Assembly: GCA_910579435.1 (NCBI GenBank)
Contig: CAJTVF010000027.1
Span: 1 to 33,259, forward strand
Direction: 5' to 3'
Length of the DNA: 33,259 nt
Source of the DNA: an uncultured Oscillibacter sp.
Lineage (GTDB): Bacteria; Bacillota; Clostridia; Oscillospirales; Oscillospiraceae
The translations under genes were made by a program, and so were the position numbers. Below the pieces are notes generated by a model. That model ran no database searches and was not told the origin of the DNA. It was given only the letters and a program-made list of their open reading frames with translations. Shown here piece after piece: positions 7,000 through 15,121 of the stretch. Every line of letters starts with the position of its first letter. The stretch's first letter is position 1.

Positions 7000-7908
7000 A
7001 TGGAGGGAAAGAAAAGACAGATACAGGTTTTAACGCTGGTCCTCTGTCTGCTTTTAGTGTGCCTGAACCTCTGGCAGCTCCGGCAGATTTCGGACCTGCG
7101 GGAAGATCTGAGAAGGACCGAGGCTAATCTGCAAACGGAGACAAGGCGTCTTGACGAGCGGATTCAGGTTGTGCAGCGGGCGATGCGGGAAGCGGACGCG
7201 GCGGTCCTGGACTGGGAGTACACCGCCGCCGTGAACAAAGAACAGCGGGTTCTGGATGTGACGGTGGACTTGTCCTTGAAGGAGTGGAGCGTGGACACGG
7301 AGGTGTGGGTGAACTGGACCTCCCTCCTTGATGGGAAAACCGGCTCGGGACCCATGCGCGGCGGCAAGAGCGGGCGTCTTACCGGCATACTGAAGCTGCC
7401 TGTGGGGGGCCACCGGGAGTATGCACTGGAAGCCGTCATTCAAAACGGCGAGAGCCGGCGGCTGGAGGACCTGGGCTATCTGGGGGACACAGCCACGCTG
7501 CTGCCGGTTCAGCTTGCCGGTTGCGGCGGCTCCAGTGCAAACTACACCCGAGAAAAAGACGGGGGCGGAATCTTTGACCTGTCTTTTTATGAAGTCAACT
7601 TGCAGGGCTCCAAGGGGAGCGGGGCCCCGGAGGTCAAAGACGCGGTGTTCCGCCTCCGGCGGAATGGGGACGTTGCCGTGGAGCAAACCGCCAAGTATGG
7701 GGAGACTATCGAAAATTATACCTGTGACCCTGAGAAGGGCCTGATCGCCGAGGCCGGTATGGGGGACGAATTTACTCTGTCTTTCTTCTGCCGGGACACG
7801 TCTGGCCTGGGCTATGAATTTGACCTGGAGCAGTGGTCCATCGGCGAGAGCGGAATTGCCCGGGAGCACGGCCCGGAGGACTTCTGGCCCAAGCTCACCT
7901 GGGACTGA
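7000..7908 (+). CDS. hypothetical membrane-anchored coiled-coil protein
   Basis: Not recognised. This 302-residue protein has a short basic N-terminus (EGKKRQ), one transmembrane segment at about 9-24 (VLTLVLCLLLVCLNLW) and a coiled-coil-like stretch at about 28-70 (LREDLRRTEANLQTETRRLDE). The rest has a beta-rich look with many Trp and Tyr and is predicted to lie outside the cell. Two Cys occur in CDPEKG and FFCRD. It starts 12 nt after ecfT behind GGAGGG and is followed 16 nt later by truA, so it is an operon insert between two normally adjacent genes. A structural or cell-surface role is possible but unsupported. Confidence 0.8.
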   Translation: MEGKKRQIQVLTLVLCLLLVCLNLWQLRQISDLREDLRRTEANLQTETRRLDERIQVVQRAMREADAAVLDWEYTAAVNKEQRVLDVTVDLSLKEWSVDTEVWVNWTSLLDGKTGSGPMRGGKSGRLTGILKLPVGGHREYALEAVIQNGESRRLEDLGYLGDTATLLPVQLAGCGGSSANYTREKDGGGIFDLSFYEVNLQGSKGSGAPEVKDAVFRLRRNGDVAVEQTAKYGETIENYTCDPEKGLIAEAGMGDEFTLSFFCRDTSGLGYEFDLEQWSIGESGIAREHGPEDFWPKLTWD

Positions 7909-7924
7909 CAAGAAGGAGGCGGCT

Positions 7925-8680
7925 ATGCGCAACATCGCCTTGAAGCTCACCTACAACGGCACCGCCTACCACGGCTGGCAGGTGCAGAAAAACGCCGCCT
8001 CCGTCTGCGAGACCCTGCAAAGGGCCATTTCCAAGGTCTGCGGCGGCCCGGTTCACCTGACGGGCTGCGGAAGGACGGACGCCGGGGTCCACGCGGAGCG
8101 GTACGTGGCCAACTTCCGCACGGAGAGCCGCATCCCCATTGACCGGATGCCCTACGCCATCAACACCCACACCCCGGAGGACATCGCCGTCCGGGAGGCG
8201 GTGGAGGTCCCGGAGGACTTCAACGCCATCGGCTCGTGTATCAAGAAAGAGTATATCTACCGCATTTATAACTCCCGCTTCAAAAACCCCTTCTACGTGA
8301 ACCGGGCCTATTTCTACCCCAAGCGGCTGGACGAGGACTTTTTGAACCGGGCCGCCCATATGTTTGTGGGGACCCACGATTTCCGGGCCGTCCGCTCCGT
8401 GGGCACGGAGACGAAAACCACCGTGCGGACCGTCTACTGGTGCGATGTCACCCGGAACGGAGACCTGCTGGAGCTCCGGGTCTGCGCCGACGGCTTTTTG
8501 TACAACATGGTCCGGGCCATTACGGGGACCGTGCTTTACGCCGCCGAGGGCAAATTCGCCCCGGAGGACATCCCCGCCATTTTGGAGAGCGGGGACCGGA
8601 CCCTGGCGGGGCCCACGGTGCCCCCCGGCGGGCTGTACCTGACGAGAATTTGGTATGAGGATGAACGCCTGAATGAGTGA
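7925..8680 (+). CDS. truA: tRNA pseudouridine(38-40) synthase TruA
   Basis: Converts uridines 38-40 of the tRNA anticodon arm to pseudouridine. The 251-residue length and the opening RNIALKLTYNGTAYHGWQVQ are standard. The catalytic Asp is D52 in GCGRTDAGVHA; the C-terminal part shows FLYNMVRAITGTV and GLYLTRIWY, both family hallmarks. ATG 7925 has AAGGAGG in front, and the in-frame open region upstream has no support. The last 8 nt overlap the DUF5711 gene. Confidence 0.97.
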   Translation: MRNIALKLTYNGTAYHGWQVQKNAASVCETLQRAISKVCGGPVHLTGCGRTDAGVHAERYVANFRTESRIPIDRMPYAINTHTPEDIAVREAVEVPEDFNAIGSCIKKEYIYRIYNSRFKNPFYVNRAYFYPKRLDEDFLNRAAHMFVGTHDFRAVRSVGTETKTTVRTVYWCDVTRNGDLLELRVCADGFLYNMVRAITGTVLYAAEGKFAPEDIPAILESGDRTLAGPTVPPGGLYLTRIWYEDERLNE

Positions 8681-9839
8681 GAAACGCGTGGACAAGTCGA
8701 AAGAGGGGAAGCACCCCATCCGCAGCTTCCTAAGCTTTCTCCTGATGCTGGCGGCGGTGCTGCTGGTGGTGCTGCTGGCGGCCTATCGGGACGGCACCGG
8801 CTTCGACATTCTCCGGCGCTACCTTCACTACGGGCGAGCGGAGCAGGCGGGGGGCGAGACGGTCTACCACTACGACGCCTCCTCCAAGAACCGCTTTGCC
8901 CTGCTGGGGGAGAGCCTGGTGGTGCTGTCGGACGCGTCCCTGAGCCTGTACAACAGCTCCGGGGCGGAGGTCTGGTCCACTCCGGTGACCATGACGGCCC
9001 CGGCCCTGGTCTCCGGCGGCGGAAGGGCGGCGGCCTACGACGTGGGGGGCACGGCGCTGTATGTGGTGGACCAGACGGGCCTGCGGCTGGCGCTCACCGC
9101 CGGCGAGGAGGAGCCCTACATAGCCGCCACGCTGAACAAAAACGGCACGCTGGCGGTAACGGCCCAGAAGAAGGGCTACAAGGGCAGCGTCAAGGTCTAC
9201 GACCAGGCCCTGGGGCCGGACCCGTCCTTTGAATTTAACTCCTCCCGGCGCTTTGTCCTGGACGGGTATGTCCTGGGGGATGATCTGGCGGCGGTGACCC
9301 TGGGCCAGGAGAACGGCGTGTTCGTCAGCAGCATCGGCTTCTATGACCTCTCCAAGGATGCGAAGGAGCCTGCGGCGTCTTACAACATCTCCGGCGGGCT
9401 GGCAGTGGCTGTGGGGGAGCAGGAGGGACGGCTGGTGACCGTCTCCGACACGGCCCTGACCTTTGCCGGCGCCGGCGGCGAGATCACCGGGACCTATTCT
9501 TACAATGGGTCGTATCTCCGGGAATACGACCTGGGGGGGACGGGCTTCACGGCGCTGCTGCTGAACCGCTACCGCTCCGGCAGCGTGGGGCGGCTGGTCA
9601 CCGTGGACAAGGACGGCGGGGAATTGGGCTCCCTGGACGTGCGGGAGGAAGTGCAGGGAATTTCCGCTTCCGGCCGCTATCTGGCGGTGCTTTACTCCGA
9701 CCGTCTGGCGGTCTACAATCAGGACCTCCAGCCCTACGCCACCCTCCAGGGGACGGGTGACGCCCGGGGGGTCCTGATGCGGCCCGACGGGTCGGCGCTG
9801 CTGCTGTCCGCCGGTTCCGCCAGCCTGTTTTTGCCTTAG
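8673..9839 (+). CDS. DUF5711 family protein, membrane-anchored beta-propeller
   Basis: A 388-residue protein with a basic cytoplasmic N-terminus, one transmembrane segment at about 18-41 (FLSFLLMLAAVLLVVLLAAY) and a long outside domain made of repeated beta-strand units such as NRFALLGESLVVLSD, GTALYVVDQTG and GRYLAVLYSDRLAVYN. That repeat pattern suggests a PQQ/WD-like propeller and agrees with the DUF5711 family of Firmicutes. It overlaps the end of truA by 8 nt. Family function is unknown; a cell-envelope role is inferred from topology only. Confidence 0.82.
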   Translation: MSEKRVDKSKEGKHPIRSFLSFLLMLAAVLLVVLLAAYRDGTGFDILRRYLHYGRAEQAGGETVYHYDASSKNRFALLGESLVVLSDASLSLYNSSGAEVWSTPVTMTAPALVSGGGRAAAYDVGGTALYVVDQTGLRLALTAGEEEPYIAATLNKNGTLAVTAQKKGYKGSVKVYDQALGPDPSFEFNSSRRFVLDGYVLGDDLAAVTLGQENGVFVSSIGFYDLSKDAKEPAASYNISGGLAVAVGEQEGRLVTVSDTALTFAGAGGEITGTYSYNGSYLREYDLGGTGFTALLLNRYRSGSVGRLVTVDKDGGELGSLDVREEVQGISASGRYLAVLYSDRLAVYNQDLQPYATLQGTGDARGVLMRPDGSALLLSAGSASLFLP

Positions 9840-9897
9840 CTGCATGAAAATAAGCGCCGAGTTCACAAAACGTTTACACGGGAAGAGGTAGGAAAGT

Positions 9898-10581
9898 TTG
9901 ACGACACCTGTTATAATAGATGCTGTTGCCGTGGCGGTGCTGGCGGGGTTCGCGATTTTGGGGGCCTGGAGGGGCCTTCTGCGGACCCTGGCGGGACTGC
10001 TGGTGCTGGCGCTGTCCCTGGCGGGGGCGGGGATTATCGCCTCGGCCCTGTCCGCTCCGGCGGCAAAGATCATTGCCCCGGTCATCGAGAAACGGATCGA
10101 GGCCCGCTTGGACGAGGCCATCCAGGAGCGGCGCCCCCAGGAGACCACGGGGGAGGGGCTGCCCCTGGCGGAGCTGCTGGACCTTCTGGGCGTGGACCAG
10201 GCCCGGCGGGACGCCTTGGCGGACCGTGCGGAGAAGAGCGTCCGGAACACCGGCGCGTCCTTGGCAGCCGCCCTGGTGGAGAGCCTGGCGCGGTCCGTGC
10301 TCTATGGTATTTTGTACATGCTCTCCTTCGTCCTGCTGACGCTGGCCCTGCACCTGCTGGTGCGGATGCTGGACGCGGTTTTAAAGCTGCCGGGCCTTCA
10401 CGGGCTCAACGCCGTGGGCGGCGGCATGGCCGGCCTGGCGGAGGGCGCGCTGCTGCTGTTTTTGGCGGTGTGGGTCCTGCGCCTGGTGGGAGTCTCCTTT
10501 GACGGGGAGGAGGGCAGCCAGATTTTCCGGTTTTTCACCGTCTATACGCCCCTGGACGCCCTGAAATTCTTGGGCATATAG
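9898..10581 (+). CDS. CvpA family membrane protein
   Basis: A 227-residue protein opening PVIIDAVAVAVLAGFAILGAWRGLLRTLAGLL, the N-terminal signature of the CvpA (colicin V production) family, with a Gly-rich first helix and RGL turn. Further hydrophobic segments lie at about 31-50, 135-160 and 175-200; the middle (about 60-130) is charged and soluble. CvpA homologues affect envelope homeostasis in several bacteria. Start is TTG 9898; GAGGTAGG sits just upstream, and no better codon is in frame. It follows DUF5711 after a 58-nt gap with no terminator. Confidence 0.82.
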   Translation: MTTPVIIDAVAVAVLAGFAILGAWRGLLRTLAGLLVLALSLAGAGIIASALSAPAAKIIAPVIEKRIEARLDEAIQERRPQETTGEGLPLAELLDLLGVDQARRDALADRAEKSVRNTGASLAAALVESLARSVLYGILYMLSFVLLTLALHLLVRMLDAVLKLPGLHGLNAVGGGMAGLAEGALLLFLAVWVLRLVGVSFDGEEGSQIFRFFTVYTPLDALKFLGI

Positions 10582-10632
10582 CGGTTTTCCGTCTCGGCGG
10601 CCTCCATGAGGCCCGCGATCAGATTAAGAATA

Positions 10633-10646
10633 GCGCCCATGGGCGC
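10633..10646. promoter_or_regulatory. perfect 14-bp palindrome upstream of the Clp gene
   Basis: GCGCCCATGGGCGC reads the same on both strands and ends 17 nt before the unfoldase start codon, just in front of its ribosome-binding region. A second dyad, GGCCTC-CAT-GAGGCC, lies at 10599-10613. Either could be a repressor site or an mRNA hairpin. It matches neither the CIRCE element nor the CtsR heptad repeat. Confidence 0.4.
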
Positions 10647-10663
10647 GTGGAGGTTTAAGAGGT

Positions 10664-12967
10664 ATGCAGCCGACACTTTGTTCCAGATGCAAGAAAAATG
10701 TCGCCGTGGTATTCATTTCCAAGCTGGACGGCGAGAAGACCATCAACGAGGGTCTGTGCCTGAAGTGCGCCAAGGAGCTGGGGCTTCCCCAGGTGGACGA
10801 CATGATGAAGCGCATGGGCATTTCCGACGAGGACCTGGAGACCCTGAACAGCGAGATGATGCAGGCCATGAATGGCGTGGAAAACATCGAGGACCTGCCC
10901 GGCGGGGAGGAGAGCGGAGAGGAGGAAGAGGGCAAAACCGCCACCTTCCCCTTCCTGAACCGCCTGTTCTCCGGCGGGGAATCCTCCAAGGAGAGCGCCG
11001 AGGAGGGCCGCGGCGAGCGCCGGGAGAAAAAGGAGCCCGCGAAAAACGCCAAGCGGAAGTACCTGGAGAACTACTGTATCTCCCTGACCCAGAAGGCCAA
11101 GGACGGCAAGCTGGACCCGGTCATCGGCCGGGGGGAGGAGATCGAGCGGGTGGTCCAGATTTTGAACCGCCGCCAGAAGAACAACCCCTGCCTTATCGGC
11201 GAGCCCGGCGTGGGCAAGACCGCCATCGCCGAGGGTCTGTCCCAGCGCATCGCGGAAGGCGACGTGCCCTTCAAGCTTCGGGAGAAGGAGGTCTACCTCC
11301 TGGACCTGACGGCCCTGGTGGCCGGCACCCAGTTCCGGGGCCAGTTTGAGAGCCGGATGAAGGGTCTTATCGACGAGGTGAAGCGTCTGGGGAACATCAT
11401 TTTGATGATCGACGAGGTACACAACCTGGTGGGCGCGGGAGACGCGGAAGGCAGCATGAACGCCGCCAATATCCTCAAGCCCGCCCTATCCCGCGGCGAA
11501 ATCCAGGTCATCGGCGCCACCACCTTCAACGAGTACCGCAAGCACATTGAAAAGGACTCCGCCCTGGAGCGCCGCTTCCAGCCGGTGACGGTGAACGAGC
11601 CCTCCGTGGAGGATTCCATCCAGATTTTGAAGGGCCTGGCCCCCAAGTACGAGGAGTTCCACGGCGTAAAGCTGACGGAGGGCATCCTCCGCCAGGCGGT
11701 GCTTCTCAGCGAGCGCTACATCACCGACCGCTTCCTGCCGGACAAGGCCATCGACCTGATCGACGAGGCCTGCTCCGATTTGAACCTGAAGGACCCGGAC
11801 ATCTCCCGGCGGATGCAGATTCAGCGGGAGATGGACGACTATGCCAAGGAGCGGGCCATGCTGGAGGAGAAGGAGGAGAAGTCCGAGGAGGACTACGCCC
11901 GCATGGCCGAGCTGAAAAGCCGGGACCTCCAGCTCTCCACGGAGCTCAGCGCCATCGACGAAAAGGGCCAGCCCCAGCTGACCATGGAAAATCTGGCCCA
12001 CGTCATCGAGCTGTGGACCAAGATTCCCGCTTCCCGCATCCGGGAGCAGGAATTCCAGCGCCTCAGCCAGTTGGAGGAGCGCCTCAAAGACCATATCATC
12101 GGCCAGGACGAGGCCATCGAGGCCGTCTCTGCCGCCGTCCGCCGGAACCGGGTGGGCATCTCCCCGAAGCACAAGCCCGTCAGCTTTATCTTCGTGGGAT
12201 CCACCGGCGTGGGCAAAACGGAGCTGGTGAAGCAGCTGGCCACGGACCTCTTCAATACCCCCGACGCCCTGATCCGCCTGGACATGTCGGAGTTCATGGA
12301 AAAGCACTCCGTCTCCCGGATTGTGGGCTCCCCTCCGGGCTACGTGGGCTATGACGAGGCGGGCCAGCTGACGGAGAAGATCCGCCGGAAGCCTTACGCC
12401 GTTGTTCTGTTCGACGAGATTGAAAAGGCTCATCCCGACGTGCTGAATGTGCTTCTCCAAATCCTGGATGACGGCGAGATCACCGACGCCCACGGACGGA
12501 AGGTGAACTTTGAAAACACCATCATTGTCATGACCTCCAACGCCGGAAGCGCCACCAAGGAGGGAACGGTGGGCTTTGACCGGAGCCTCAGCCAGCAGGA
12601 CAGCGAGAAGGCCATGAAGGCCCTCCAGCAGTTCCTCCGGCCGGAGTTTATCAACCGGGTGGATGCGGTCATCACCTTCAACCGCCTCTCCGAGAAGGAC
12701 TTCCAGTCCATCGCCCGGATCATGCTGGACGAGCTGCGGGACTCCCTGAAGGAGAAGGGCATTACGTTTACCTACGATGTCACCCTGGTGGATTTCCTGA
12801 CGAAGAAGTCCTACTCCCGGACCTACGGGGCCCGGAACCTCCGGCGGACGATTCAGAAGGAGCTGGAGGACCCCATGGCGACCAAAATCATCAACAGCTA
12901 CGAAGAACCCATCATCGGCATCAACGCCGCCGCCGAAAACGAGCACGTCTGCCTGCGGACCCTATGA
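10664..12967 (+). CDS. clpE: ATP-dependent Clp protease ATP-binding subunit, ClpE-like
   Basis: AAA+ unfoldase of 767 residues that would feed substrates to ClpP. The N-terminus is not a Clp repeat domain but a zinc finger with CSRC (6-9) and CLKC (33-36), as in ClpE and related to McsA. An acidic/charged linker (about 75-125) follows. The first AAA+ domain has Walker A GEPGVGKTA near 179-187 and LMIDEVHNLVGAG; a middle coiled-coil region (about 385-430) holds EKEEKSEEDYARM; the second AAA+ domain has GSTGVGKTE near 512-519 and VLFDEIEKAHPDV. A ClpP-docking loop is visible as GTVGF. No ctsR or mcsA/mcsB neighbours. The gene could equally be annotated ClpC-type; the zinc finger favours ClpE. 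Confidence 0.93.
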   Translation: MQPTLCSRCKKNVAVVFISKLDGEKTINEGLCLKCAKELGLPQVDDMMKRMGISDEDLETLNSEMMQAMNGVENIEDLPGGEESGEEEEGKTATFPFLNRLFSGGESSKESAEEGRGERREKKEPAKNAKRKYLENYCISLTQKAKDGKLDPVIGRGEEIERVVQILNRRQKNNPCLIGEPGVGKTAIAEGLSQRIAEGDVPFKLREKEVYLLDLTALVAGTQFRGQFESRMKGLIDEVKRLGNIILMIDEVHNLVGAGDAEGSMNAANILKPALSRGEIQVIGATTFNEYRKHIEKDSALERRFQPVTVNEPSVEDSIQILKGLAPKYEEFHGVKLTEGILRQAVLLSERYITDRFLPDKAIDLIDEACSDLNLKDPDISRRMQIQREMDDYAKERAMLEEKEEKSEEDYARMAELKSRDLQLSTELSAIDEKGQPQLTMENLAHVIELWTKIPASRIREQEFQRLSQLEERLKDHIIGQDEAIEAVSAAVRRNRVGISPKHKPVSFIFVGSTGVGKTELVKQLATDLFNTPDALIRLDMSEFMEKHSVSRIVGSPPGYVGYDEAGQLTEKIRRKPYAVVLFDEIEKAHPDVLNVLLQILDDGEITDAHGRKVNFENTIIVMTSNAGSATKEGTVGFDRSLSQQDSEKAMKALQQFLRPEFINRVDAVITFNRLSEKDFQSIARIMLDELRDSLKEKGITFTYDVTLVDFLTKKSYSRTYGARNLRRTIQKELEDPMATKIINSYEEPIIGINAAAENEHVCLRTL

Positions 12968-13031
12968 ACCGCGCGTATTTGCATAAAAAAGCCGGGGACT
13001 TTCCGCCGCCCGGCGGGAAAGGAAGGCCCAT

Positions 13032-13241
13032 ATGCTCTTTCGAAAAGACATTGATCCCCGCTGTGCCTACTGCAAGCGGGGCCAGCAGCTGAACGAGCGG
13101 GAGGTGGCCTGCGTGAAGCGGGGCGTGGTGCCGGTGGAGCACGCCTGCCGGCTGTTCCGGTACGACCCGCTGAAGCGCGTCCCGCCCCGCCCGGCGGCGC
13201 TGGACACCGGGAGGCTCAGCGAAGAGGATTTTTCCTTGTGA
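13032..13241 (+). CDS. small conserved Cys protein
   Basis: A 69-residue protein opening MLFRKDIDPRCAYCKRG, with further Cys at VACVKRG and HACRLFRYDPLKR. The C-x2-C ... C ... C layout suggests a zinc-binding mini-domain. I recall similar short proteins in Oscillospiraceae, ending in an acidic SEEDFSL tail, but know no function. It starts at ATG 13032 with GGAAGG 6 nt upstream, and lies 64 nt after the Clp gene and 10-16 nt before the EFR1 gene, so it is probably part of that transcript. Confidence 0.75.
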   Translation: MLFRKDIDPRCAYCKRGQQLNEREVACVKRGVVPVEHACRLFRYDPLKRVPPRPAALDTGRLSEEDFSL

Positions 13242-13257
13242 ATGTGGGAGGATGCCT

Positions 13258-14082
13258 ATGGAAGTGAAGCGGATACACGGACTTTGCTACAGCGCCACCG
13301 GCGTGACGGAAAAGGCGGTCCGTTTTCTGGCGGAGGCGCTGGAGAAGGAGCTGGGCTTGCCCCAGGCCGTCTTTCACGGCTTCCGGAAGCCCGAGGAGCG
13401 GGCGGTGGACTACGCCTTCGTCCCCGGCGATCTGGTAGTCGTGGGTTCGCCCACTTACGCGGGCCGGATGCCCAACAAAATCGCCCCGGATTTCCAGGCC
13501 CGGCTCCGGGGGAACGGAGCCCTGGCCGTGGCGGCGGTGACCTTTGGCAACCGCGCCTATGACAATTCCCTGGCGGAGCTGTGCGCCCTGCTGGAGAGGA
13601 ACGGCTTCCGCATCTTAGCGGCGGGGGCCTTCCCGGGCCGGCATGCCTTTACCGACATCCTGGGGGAGGGCCGCCCCGACTGGGACGACAGGCGGGCGAT
13701 TCAGGACTTTGCCGGGCAGATTGCCGGGAAGCTCCGGAAGCTGGAGGCGGCGTCTCCGCCGCTGGAGGTGCCGGGAGACCCGGACGCCCCTTATTACATC
13801 CCCAAGGGCCTGGACGGGGAGCCGGTGAAGTTCCTGAAAGCCAAGCCCCGGACGGATCTGGGCAAATGCTGTAACTGCGGCGTCTGCGCCCGGACCTGCC
13901 CCATGGGGGCCATCGACCCAAAGAATGTGGCGGAGGTGCCGGGGACCTGCATCAAGTGCCAGTCCTGTGTGCGGAAATGCACCCATCACGCCAAGTACTT
14001 CGACGACCCGGCGTTCCTCTCCCATGTGGCCATGCTGGAGAAGAACTTCCGGGAGCCGAAGGAGATCGAGACTTTCCTGTAA
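13258..14082 (+). CDS. EFR1-type flavodoxin/ferredoxin protein
   Basis: A 274-residue redox protein with two parts. Residues 1 to about 155 form a flavodoxin-like domain, seen in HGLCYSATGVTEKAV (degenerate FMN phosphate loop) and DLVVVGSPTYAGRMPN. The C-terminal part has two [4Fe-4S] motifs: CCNCGVCARTCP and CIKCQSCVRKCTHHA, each C-x2-C-x2-C-x3-C. This combination is the EFR1 family, presumed to pass electrons between an unknown donor and acceptor. ATG 13258 is chosen because GGGAGG is 6 nt upstream; ATG 13252 touches that site. The gene ends just before the terminator at 14093. Confidence 0.88.
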   Translation: MEVKRIHGLCYSATGVTEKAVRFLAEALEKELGLPQAVFHGFRKPEERAVDYAFVPGDLVVVGSPTYAGRMPNKIAPDFQARLRGNGALAVAAVTFGNRAYDNSLAELCALLERNGFRILAAGAFPGRHAFTDILGEGRPDWDDRRAIQDFAGQIAGKLRKLEAASPPLEVPGDPDAPYYIPKGLDGEPVKFLKAKPRTDLGKCCNCGVCARTCPMGAIDPKNVAEVPGTCIKCQSCVRKCTHHAKYFDDPAFLSHVAMLEKNFREPKEIETFL

Positions 14083-14092
14083 ACAAAATCAA

Positions 14093-14120
14093 CCCGGGGA
14101 CCGTAGTCCCCGGGCTTTTT
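14093..14120 (+). terminator. intrinsic terminator between EFR1 and gluQ (convergent)
   Basis: A 9-bp perfect GC-rich stem, CCCGGGGAC (14093-14101) with GTCCCCGGG (14106-14114), has a 4-nt loop and is followed by CTTTTT. It lies between two convergent genes; the AA-rich left flank may also help on the minus strand. Confidence 0.9.
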
Positions 14121-15062
14121 CTATTCAAATAGCTTTTCCGGCAAGCGGATATCCTCCTGGGGCACCATTTCCCAGGAAAATTCCTCCAGCAGCCCCGCCG
14201 CCGGGCTGGGTTCGCCAGAAGGGTGGAAGCCCGCCAATCGCGCCAGCCGGCCCAGCAGCTCCTCGGCGGAAACCCGCCCCCGGAGGCTGTCCAGCCCCGC
14301 GTCGGCGTCCCGTTTCGAGAGCCGCCGCCCATCGGGGGCCAGCAGAAGGGGGAAGTGGAAGAACTCCGGCGGCGTCAGCCCCAGGAGCTGGTAGAGATAG
14401 AGCTGCCGGGGCGTAGAGGACAGCAGGTCCGCGCCCCGGACCACCTCCGTCACCCCCATGGCGGCGTCGTCCACCACCACGGCAAGCTGATAGGCGAACA
14501 TGCCGTCAGACCGCCGGAGCAGGAAATCTCCGCAGTCCCGCTCCAGGTTTTCCACGCATTCTCCCATGTGCCCATCTACAAAGGAAAACTCCTTGTCAGG
14601 CACGCGGAGCCGCAGGGCAGGGGAGCGGCGGACCGCCCGTTCCGCCCGCTGGGCGGGGGTCAGATGCCGGCAGGTCCCGGCGTAAACGGTCAGGCCGTCC
14701 TCCCGGTGGGGGGCGCTGGCGGCGTGGAGCTCCGCCCGGGTGCAGAAGCAGGGATAGACCAGCCCCAGGGCCTCCAGCCGTTCCAAAGCGGCCTGGTAGA
14801 GCGCCGTCCGGCGGCTTTGGAAATAGGGCCCGTCCGGCCCGCCGGTTTCCGGTCCCTCGTCCCAGTCCAGCCCCAGCCAGCGGAGGTCCTCCAGCATCTG
14901 CTCCGCGTACCGCTGCGGACAGCGGGCGGTGTCCAGGTCCTCGATCCGCAGGACGACCTTCCCGCCCTTCTGCCGGGCGCTGAGCCAGGCCAGCAGGCAG
15001 CAGAGGATGTTTCCCAGATGAATGCGCCCGCTGGGCGAGGGGGCGAAGCGTCCGACGGTCAT
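14121..15062 (-). CDS. gluQ: glutamyl-Q tRNA(Asp) synthetase-like protein (GluQRS)
   Basis: A class I aminoacyl-tRNA synthetase core of 313 residues without an anticodon-binding domain, the hallmark of GluQRS, which attaches glutamate to queuosine-34 of tRNA-Asp. Seen: RFAPSPSGRIHLGN (HIGH-type motif HLGN), RIEDLDTARC, a zinc motif CFC...YAGTC (C-x-C-xn-Y-x3-C) and RLSKRD as the KMSKS-type motif. ATG 15062 is preferred over an upstream in-frame start because GGAGG lies 7 nt before it and homologues start at MTVGRFAPSPSG. Full GluRS is excluded by length. Located downstream of fakA on the same strand, separated by a hairpin. Confidence 0.9.
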   Translation of the reverse strand: MTVGRFAPSPSGRIHLGNILCCLLAWLSARQKGGKVVLRIEDLDTARCPQRYAEQMLEDLRWLGLDWDEGPETGGPDGPYFQSRRTALYQAALERLEALGLVYPCFCTRAELHAASAPHREDGLTVYAGTCRHLTPAQRAERAVRRSPALRLRVPDKEFSFVDGHMGECVENLERDCGDFLLRRSDGMFAYQLAVVVDDAAMGVTEVVRGADLLSSTPRQLYLYQLLGLTPPEFFHFPLLLAPDGRRLSKRDADAGLDSLRGRVSAEELLGRLARLAGFHPSGEPSPAAGLLEEFSWEMVPQEDIRLPEKLFE

Positions 15063-15088
15063 GCCGGAACCTCCTTCCAACCGCGAAA

Positions 15089-15117
15089 CAGGCCCGGACC
15101 CAAACGGTCCGGGCCTG
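15089..15117 (-). terminator. probable terminator or attenuator after the FakA-like gene
   Basis: A 12-bp perfect inverted repeat, CAGGCCCGGACC (15089-15100) with GGTCCGGGCCTG (15106-15117), has a 5-nt loop. On the minus strand only TTT follows the stem, so termination may be partial and allow read-through into gluQ. Confidence 0.65.
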
Positions 15118-15121
15118 CCGC

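Noticed and set aside
10582..10663. CtsR or CIRCE operator for the Clp gene
   Set aside because: No GGTCAAA heptad repeat and no TTAGCACTC-N9-GAGTGCTAA; only unrelated palindromes are present.
10606..11349. 247-codon frame at the start of the Clp gene
   Set aside because: Overlaps the true ClpE-like frame, which has intact AAA+ motifs; composition is Arg/Gly-rich.
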